A stretch of DNA of 18,748 nucleotides. It comes from Gammaproteobacteria bacterium. Its GTDB lineage: Bacteria; Pseudomonadota; Gammaproteobacteria; SZUA-21. The notes under the pieces were generated by a model. The model saw only the letters and a list, made by a program, of their open reading frames with translations, made no database searches and was not told where the DNA came from. The translations under genes were made by a program, and so were the position numbers. The DNA is taken from assembly GCA_003233075.1 (NCBI GenBank), contig QIKQ01000100.1, positions 1-18,748 of the forward strand, read 5' to 3'. Below are positions 13,705 to 18,748 of this stretch, piece after piece. Each line of letters starts with the position of its first letter. Positions within the stretch are counted from its first letter, which is position 1.

Positions 13705-13814
13705 AACTTTATGCTAATTTTGCTGTCATTATATCACACTTGCATACACAGGCATTGCTAAGCCTTACTCCCATAATGAAAATAATATGAAAATGAATTT
13801 TATGATGCTACTTA

Positions 13815-13848
13815 TTTAATGTAAAAACAGGTTTAATGTGAAAACAGG
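13815..13848 (+). repeat. Tandem 17-bp direct repeat
   Basis: TTTAATGTAAAAACAGG is followed at once by TTTAATGTGAAAACAGG, two units with one mismatch. They lie 26 bases beyond the stop of the lipoprotein gene ending at 13875. The role is unknown; tandem binding sites or a small replication-slippage duplication are both possible. Confidence 0.6.
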
Positions 13849-13874
13849 AAGGGCTAAAACTATAAAAAAGAAAA

Positions 13875-14381
13875 CTATTTGGAGATTTTGTGCAAATATA
13901 CTGCACCATTTTCAAATACCCAGCCATTCTCTGCCTTCATAATATCACTAATTGTTAGGCGATATCTATTATTTTGATGAGAAAATTCGGATACTATCTT
14001 ATCTATTTTGGTGAGACCTTGTTTCGTATAAGACTTACTTTTTTTCCAGCCAGACAATTTTACTTTATTCCAATCTATGCCAAGTTTATCTGATTCTTTT
14101 AATTGACGATCCATATTATTTTTAAAATTACGCTGCATACGTTCTGCTTCTGATTTAGCGACAGTCATTAAAGTTTTGGGGAATCCTGATTTTTCCATCA
14201 TATATTCCACGTCGGATTTTGTGACTACACTCTTCAGTGCGACAACTACACTTTTAGCCTTTAAACCTGACACTATCTGATCTCCAACTGCTTCGGGACT
14301 ATTAAAACCTGAGCCGGAACAAGCGTAAAGACTAATCACAATAATAAACGTAAAAAATTGAATTATATTATTTTTCTTCAT
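13875..14381 (-). CDS. Lipoprotein, unknown function
   Basis: The 168-residue protein begins MKKNNIIQFFTFIIVISLYACSG. The positive N terminus, hydrophobic stretch and LYAC lipobox indicate signal peptidase II cleavage and lipid attachment, and Ser after the Cys favours the outer membrane. The mature part has a helical region with many charged residues (SEAERMQRNFKNNMDRQLKE) and a beta-rich end (RYRLTISDIMKAENGWVFENG). It resembles small lipoproteins that measure load on the cell envelope only in layout, and I cannot assign a family. I start at ATG 14381, preceded by a GGAG 11 bases away, because the 12 residues upstream do not belong to a signal peptide. The downstream neighbour is the tandem repeat. 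Confidence 0.75.
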   Translation of the reverse strand: MKKNNIIQFFTFIIVISLYACSGSGFNSPEAVGDQIVSGLKAKSVVVALKSVVTKSDVEYMMEKSGFPKTLMTVAKSEAERMQRNFKNNMDRQLKESDKLGIDWNKVKLSGWKKSKSYTKQGLTKIDKIVSEFSHQNNRYRLTISDIMKAENGWVFENGAVYLHKISK

Positions 14382-14550
14382 AACAACTAAATCTCCATAT
14401 AATCGTATACAAATCAAACTTAAAATACGATAAAACTGTTTCCATACGCTTTAACTAAGTGTGACAATAAAAACTAAATCTAAGGATAACACTTAAAACT
14501 GAGCTAGATAATTGCTCAACTACTTGAATAAAATTAACGAGTATTCAACT

Positions 14551-15297
14551 TTAGTTCGAGGTTTTGAATCGCTTGTAATTACTAGGCAACTCAAATAAAG
14601 AACGATCGACCTGCGCATCCTGCTTATAATCGATTAATTGCTTCTTCTTTTTTTTACTCCACTCACTAACAACTAAGCCATGTTTAAGATGTGCAGAATG
14701 TTTATATATATTAAATGCGGTAAAACAATCATCACGTAAATCTTTAGGCGTTTTAGTTATATTAAGAGCATGCTGCCCAGCCAAAACTGAACGATACTCC
14801 CTGATCGCACTAACCACTTGGCCTAAAGTATTTGGCACAACAATATAGGTCACACATTCTTTACTATTCGCTAAATGCTTAAACTGCATGGTTTGACGCC
14901 CAGCAATTTTAGGAGTTTTTACGTCAATTACTTTTTGAATGTCGATTTTAATCTCTTTGGGAAGTTTACCAATAACAGGTTTTGACGTAATCATCATTAT
15001 CGTGCCTTGGTCATGAACAACACTGTAAACAATTTTGTCCGCCCGGTCGAACAATACATAGCTACTTTTATTTGTTCCTTCGTCAATTCTTAAATACTGG
15101 GAATTGGCAATAAAACGAGTTGTGTATGGCTTCTCTACTCCCTTCTCTTCTTCCTGGTATATTGCCATTTCAGATATAAGTTGGGTAGACTTGGATTTGC
15201 TAGCGGCTGTATCTTTTTTATTTTTATCTGAATCACTGGACTTACCGCAGGATACAACAAATATTGAAAGTACTAACAAGGCGAATGCTGTTTTCAT
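14551..15297 (-). CDS. Lipoprotein, DUF4412-like
   Basis: The 248-residue protein has a signal peptide ending in the lipobox VVSC (MKTAFALLVLSIFVVSCGKSS), so it should be lipidated; Gly after Cys suggests the outer membrane. A low-complexity linker (SSDSDKNKKDTAASKSKS) tethers a soluble domain. The segment FIANSQYLRIDEG, then YVLFDRADKIVYSVVHDQGTIM, resembles periplasmic DUF4412-type domains, with beta strands in the same rhythm. The family assignment is tentative. Two cysteines, Cys148 and Cys191 (KECVTY, DDCFTA), may pair. It lies 22 bases behind the DUF455 gene on the same strand and is probably transcribed with it. Confidence 0.75.
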   Translation of the reverse strand: MKTAFALLVLSIFVVSCGKSSDSDKNKKDTAASKSKSTQLISEMAIYQEEEKGVEKPYTTRFIANSQYLRIDEGTNKSSYVLFDRADKIVYSVVHDQGTIMMITSKPVIGKLPKEIKIDIQKVIDVKTPKIAGRQTMQFKHLANSKECVTYIVVPNTLGQVVSAIREYRSVLAGQHALNITKTPKDLRDDCFTAFNIYKHSAHLKHGLVVSEWSKKKKKQLIDYKQDAQVDRSLFELPSNYKRFKTSN

Positions 15298-15319
15298 AAT
15301 TTTGGTCGCTCTATGTTTA

Positions 15320-16129
15320 TTAATTTAGGGAACTATCTAGCTCTTCTAACTCTTGCCTGCTAAAGCCTGCTTTTATTCGTGCTTCAACATTAAAAGGCCC
15401 CTTGATATGGCTTCGGGTATAACTACCAACTATCTCACGATAGCTCGACTCAGGATTGCATCCTTGTTTATCACAAGCATACCTAAACCATCTATCCCCG
15501 ATTGCGACATGTCCAATCTCGTCCTCTAAAATTAGATTGAGAATGCCCACTGTACGTTGCTCACCTACACTGCGCAAGCGATTAATCAATGCAGGTGTAA
15601 CATCTAATCCACGTGCCTCAAGGCCACGGGGAATAACTGCCATACGATGCAAGAAATTATGCGCAGTTTTCTCAGCCATGTCCCATAAACCCGAATGAGC
15701 ATCAAAGTCTCCATAAGTGTGATTCAATTCGTTTAAACGCTGATTTAGTATTTGAAAGTGATTGGTTTCTTCTTTTGCCACTTTCACCCAATCGCGATAA
15801 TAAGAACTAGGTAAATTACGATACCGATAAATAGCATCCCAGGCTAGATTAATTGCGCTGAATTCAATGTGTGTGATTGCATGAATAAAAGCCGCCAATC
15901 CTTCATCCGTCGCGACTGAACGATTAGGAAGTTTACTGGGATGAACTAAGTAAGGCCGTTTCGGGCTATCAAATCGCATCATTCGTTTTGATGTAATTGA
16001 AGCATCCAAATTAAGCATTTGATTTTCCCATAAGCGGACTGCTTCATGGCTTAATTTGACTTTTGAATCAATACTGTTTGCGCGTAAAACTTGCTCCGCG
16101 ACTAAAAATATATTATTGGAATTAAACAT
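15320..16129 (-). CDS. DUF455 family ferritin-like protein
   Basis: The 269-residue protein matches the DUF455 family (PF04305), predicted to be ferritin-like and to bind two metal ions. Candidate metal ligands sit in helices: HIEFSAINLAWDAIYRY, EETNHFQIL and ILEDEIGHVAIGDRWF. The signature MAVIPRGLEARGLDVTP is also present. The reaction is not known; relationship to the diiron hydroxylase MiaE has been suggested for relatives. Length and start (MFNSNNIFL) are normal. No signal peptide is present, so it acts in the cytosol. It is the upstream gene of a probable two-gene unit with the lipoprotein ending at 14551, 22 bases apart, though their functions do not obviously connect. Confidence 0.92.
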   Translation of the reverse strand: MFNSNNIFLVAEQVLRANSIDSKVKLSHEAVRLWENQMLNLDASITSKRMMRFDSPKRPYLVHPSKLPNRSVATDEGLAAFIHAITHIEFSAINLAWDAIYRYRNLPSSYYRDWVKVAKEETNHFQILNQRLNELNHTYGDFDAHSGLWDMAEKTAHNFLHRMAVIPRGLEARGLDVTPALINRLRSVGEQRTVGILNLILEDEIGHVAIGDRWFRYACDKQGCNPESSYREIVGSYTRSHIKGPFNVEARIKAGFSRQELEELDSSLN

Positions 16130-16237
16130 AAACTAAATTAAATTTCATAGGGTCAATACCACAAACCTTTATGCTACATTAAATAGTGTTAATCTATTAA
16201 AGTATAAGCATAGTTTAACCTTTTCCAGTTAGTTTTA

Positions 16238-17503
16238 CTAATTGCAATTTAAACCAATATAAAGATCCATAACATTAGTACCAGTAGGACCTGTTAAAAT
16301 TAAATCGCCGCTAGCGGCCAAAAAATCGTTTGCATTTGCCTGTTTTAAGCTCTCCTGTGCATTCAACTGATGGTATTCGCTTAATTTTGCTCGAATAATG
16401 CTTTCGTAATCAACAATTGCACCTGTTTCAAATGAAGGACCATCACTACCATCGGTTCCGGCGGCCAGAAAAAAGAATCCTTTTCTATTATCAATCTCAA
16501 TTGCTGTCGCTAATGCAAGACTTTGACAACGCCCTCCTTCTCCCGGATTTGCAGGTAATTTAATAGTCACCTCGCCCCCGGCGATTAAAATATGATTAGT
16601 TTTTAAGCTCAATTGAGTTAACAGCATTTTTTTGAATTCTAGATAATCGGCAGTAATTAGACTATCAATTACCGTCACTTCATACCCCAAACTACGAGCG
16701 TATTTTGCGGCAGCTTGTTTAGCCTGAGTTAAATTTGCCAACACAACTTGCTTTAACTGTTTTGGCTTGCCGAGATCAAAATTAACATCAAGACCTACAC
16801 TTGAATTATTAATTTCTATATACCAAGCAGGCAAATTAACATCAGAATCGATTTCATCATAAATGATTTCCTCAGCAAACATGCCTGAACCAATAACGTG
16901 GATATCATCTTTTGGAACATCTGATAAATATAAAACCGTAAGAGTCTCACAATTAATTTGGCGCAGTAGCCGCCCATTTTTCACAGATGAAATTTTTTGT
17001 CGAATTACATTCATTACATCTATTGAAATGCCAGCCGTATAAAGCTGTTTATTAAGCTCAAGCAACTGCTCTAGATTTATGCCATTTTTTAATTTTTCAA
17101 CTAATGCAGAACTGCCGCCAGAAACTAATGCAATAAGATGCGCATCTTTAGGAATTTGGTTTACAAATTCAACTACTTTTTCACCAGCAATCAAACTATT
17201 TGCGTCTGGAATTGGGTGTCCAGCTTCAACGCTCTCAAGATTTTCTTGTGGCTGAATATTTAAATGGTCATATTTCGTTATGAGCAAAGCGGCTTGAATA
17301 GATATTTTTTTATCGGCCATCGCTTGATAAGCACCTTGCATCATGGCCGCGGCAGCCTTACCCGTCGCCAATACATAATAATCTTGCTTAGAGTCTAAAT
17401 CGAGTTCTTCTAGGTATTGTTTTACGACGGTTTCGCCATTAACTGCAGATAATGCAGCGGCATAAATTTCAAGTAATTGCTCGCGAGGTTTTGAATTATC
17501 CAT
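16238..17503 (-). CDS. Glycerate 2-kinase (MOFRL family)
   Basis: The 421-residue protein belongs to the class II glycerate kinase / DUF4147-MOFRL family, formerly called hydroxypyruvate reductase TtuD. It phosphorylates D-glycerate to 2-phosphoglycerate using ATP, linking glyoxylate, serine or tartrate breakdown to glycolysis. Motifs in order are ATGKAA (47-52), GHPIPD (95-100), SGGSSALVE (128-136), IRQKISSVKNGRL (167-179), GGEVTIKLPANPGEGGRCQ (309-327), AAGTDGSDGP (347-356) and TGPTGTNV (404-411). The length is normal. No gene for glyoxylate carboligase or tartronate reductase lies nearby, so it may serve salvage of glycerate. A TATAAT lies about 50 bases upstream on the minus strand without a clear -35. 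Kinase rather than reductase activity is known for the family, not shown here. Confidence 0.93.
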   Translation of the reverse strand: MDNSKPREQLLEIYAAALSAVNGETVVKQYLEELDLDSKQDYYVLATGKAAAAMMQGAYQAMADKKISIQAALLITKYDHLNIQPQENLESVEAGHPIPDANSLIAGEKVVEFVNQIPKDAHLIALVSGGSSALVEKLKNGINLEQLLELNKQLYTAGISIDVMNVIRQKISSVKNGRLLRQINCETLTVLYLSDVPKDDIHVIGSGMFAEEIIYDEIDSDVNLPAWYIEINNSSVGLDVNFDLGKPKQLKQVVLANLTQAKQAAAKYARSLGYEVTVIDSLITADYLEFKKMLLTQLSLKTNHILIAGGEVTIKLPANPGEGGRCQSLALATAIEIDNRKGFFFLAAGTDGSDGPSFETGAIVDYESIIRAKLSEYHQLNAQESLKQANANDFLAASGDLILTGPTGTNVMDLYIGLNCN

Positions 17504-17846
17504 TAGCTTACGATTAATCTATAAAATAAATTAGGGTCGCCCAAGGAAAGCTATTATTATAGTCCATCGTGCCGTTAGGTAGGATAAATTATTGCTTAAA
17601 ACGTCTTTTTTTAGACCAAAAACACACGTCTAAGATATTTTATTCCCCCACACTCTCGCTTACGCCATTATACAGCAATGGTAGTTTCGACCCTAAGAAG
17701 ATAGAAAGCTTGTGTGTTAGTGTCCGTTGCTGCAAAAAATTTCTCTCCGGAACTGACTCTCTAGTGACGGCAATACAAACGTAAAAAGTTATTACAATGC
17801 TAGACGCGGATCCTCTTTACTTTAAGTTTTAAAACCCTACATAATA
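17504..17846. other. Gene-free gap before the glycerate kinase gene
   Basis: This 343-base stretch contains no convincing gene. A plus-strand frame from GTG 17569 to 17784 has no ribosome site or recognisable product. The region includes a TATAAT at 17555-17560 (minus strand), a candidate -10 for the glycerate kinase gene. Nothing else stands out. Confidence 0.45.
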
Positions 17847-18551
17847 TTAGTTTCCTTGCTTATCTGAATTTACAATATTAACTTCTTTATTTCTCTTTGA
17901 AATATAATTAACAATTTTTTTAAAATTTACTTCATTAAGATTAACTCCGACATAGGATCCCCCAGGTTCTTTAGCCTGAACTTGGCCTGAATTTCCCGAA
18001 AAGTAGGATATATTACAAATTTCCTCGATTTTCATATTCATATTATCTGTGATTGCATATCGATACAAAAAACGATTTATAAATGATTTTGAAATACGAT
18101 AAGCAATAATTACAGAAACAATCCATATAATTGCTACAAGGAAGAGGATTCCAATATTATCTACTAACCAATCGAAGCCATAACGCAATTGTACAGCGAA
18201 AAGAGCATTTTGATTGTACTGCACTTCAGGATTATCATTGACTATTTCTAAGACGTGTTTTGCAGTCAGCTTTGACGATTCCTTAGTTAGATCATGAGCA
18301 GAATTAGCTGCAGTTATTGATCGCACCACAAAGATAAGTGAAACCATTAAAGTGATAGCAACTAATAGAAATATTAAAAAAGAAGACAGTCGTAATAATC
18401 TTTTTCTTAACGTGGGAATGTGTGCTACTGATTTACCATGAAACTCAAGAACGTCATCGTTAAAAATCAGAGTTCCTTCACCCCAAAAATCATAAGCGTT
18501 CGAACTGTACTTTACCGTAACACTAGTATAGTTATTTTTTTGTGTACTCAT
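17847..18551 (-). CDS. Two-TM membrane protein with possible split PH-like domain, unknown
   Basis: I do not recognise this 234-residue protein. It has a short N-terminal beta-rich stretch (WGEGTLIFNDDVLEFHGK), a basic junction (RKRLLRLS), a membrane segment of about 20 residues, a loop of about 55 residues probably on the periplasmic side, a second membrane segment (WLVDNIGILFLVAIIWIVSV) and a C-terminal beta-rich region (ITDNMNMKIEEICNISYF). The two cytosolic parts together resemble a bacterial PH domain interrupted by a membrane hairpin, but this is inferred from hydrophobic patterns only. AGGA about nine bases before the ATG supports the start. It is a single gene. The upstream 197 bases to the window edge show no gene. 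Confidence 0.68.
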   Translation of the reverse strand: MSTQKNNYTSVTVKYSSNAYDFWGEGTLIFNDDVLEFHGKSVAHIPTLRKRLLRLSSFLIFLLVAITLMVSLIFVVRSITAANSAHDLTKESSKLTAKHVLEIVNDNPEVQYNQNALFAVQLRYGFDWLVDNIGILFLVAIIWIVSVIIAYRISKSFINRFLYRYAITDNMNMKIEEICNISYFSGNSGQVQAKEPGGSYVGVNLNEVNFKKIVNYISKRNKEVNIVNSDKQGN

Positions 18552-18748
18552 TCAAAACGTCCTGAATTATAATTATGTATCAACAATTGGGAGCACTCAC
18601 TTAACAACTTGATTGATTTTTTTGCATATCTCGATCTTAAAAATCATGAAATAAAAGAAAAAGGTTCAAAAGGTTCCGTGTCTACGACTTGTTGATGTTT
18701 TTACAATTTTCCGCAATGGTGTCAAATCTACATTTTCGCGATCTACTG

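Noticed and set aside
15104..15328. 74-residue plus-strand ORF, and a similar one at 15456-15698
   Set aside because: Both are antisense to well-supported minus-strand genes (a lipoprotein and the DUF455 protein) and have no ribosome site.
17569..17784. 71-residue plus-strand ORF in the gap before the glycerate kinase gene
   Set aside because: It starts at GTG without a ribosome site and its product looks random, so it is not annotated as a gene.

Overview
The window looks like a chromosomal segment of an AT-rich gammaproteobacterium. LpxH and two lipobox proteins indicate a Gram-negative cell. The set folD, cysS, ppiB and lpxH falls in the same neighbourhood as in Escherichia coli, where ppiB-lpxH lies divergent from cysS with folD nearby; here gltX sits inside the block. 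The low GC and the many unrecognised exported proteins would fit a Legionellales-like or related lineage, but genus and family cannot be fixed from this sequence.

Layout. 1-1000: a minus-strand tRNA cluster, in transcription order Pro(UGG), Arg(UCU), His(GUG), a 5' half of a tRNA-Lys, and an intact tRNA-Lys(CUU). 1210-2133: folD, preceded by a short leader ORF whose stop overlaps the folD start. 2168-8056: a small exported protein, cysS and gltX on the minus strand, then ppiB-lpxH on the plus strand. This block carries two copies of a MITE-like element and a REP-like palindrome cluster. 8252-15297: accessory-looking DNA holding two tandem exported paralogues, a putative phage abortive-infection (AbiC-like) membrane protein, a divergent pair of small acidic paralogues, a CBS-pair protein, a multi-pass membrane protein and two lipoproteins. 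15320-18551: a DUF455 ferritin-like protein, a glycerate 2-kinase (MOFRL family) and a two-TM membrane protein.

How the genes work together. The tRNAs, CysRS and GluRS serve translation, FolD makes one-carbon folates, PpiB helps protein folding and LpxH makes lipid A. The middle region has no visible common pathway. Its clearest theme is envelope and defence: lipoproteins, secreted cysteine-rich paralogues and the AbiC-like protein. No rRNA, CRISPR array, integrase or transposase was found. Best leads for novelty are the AbiC-like gene with its divergent acidic pair, the secreted paralogue pair, the folD leader ORF, and a MITE that appears to have supplied a host gene's stop codon.
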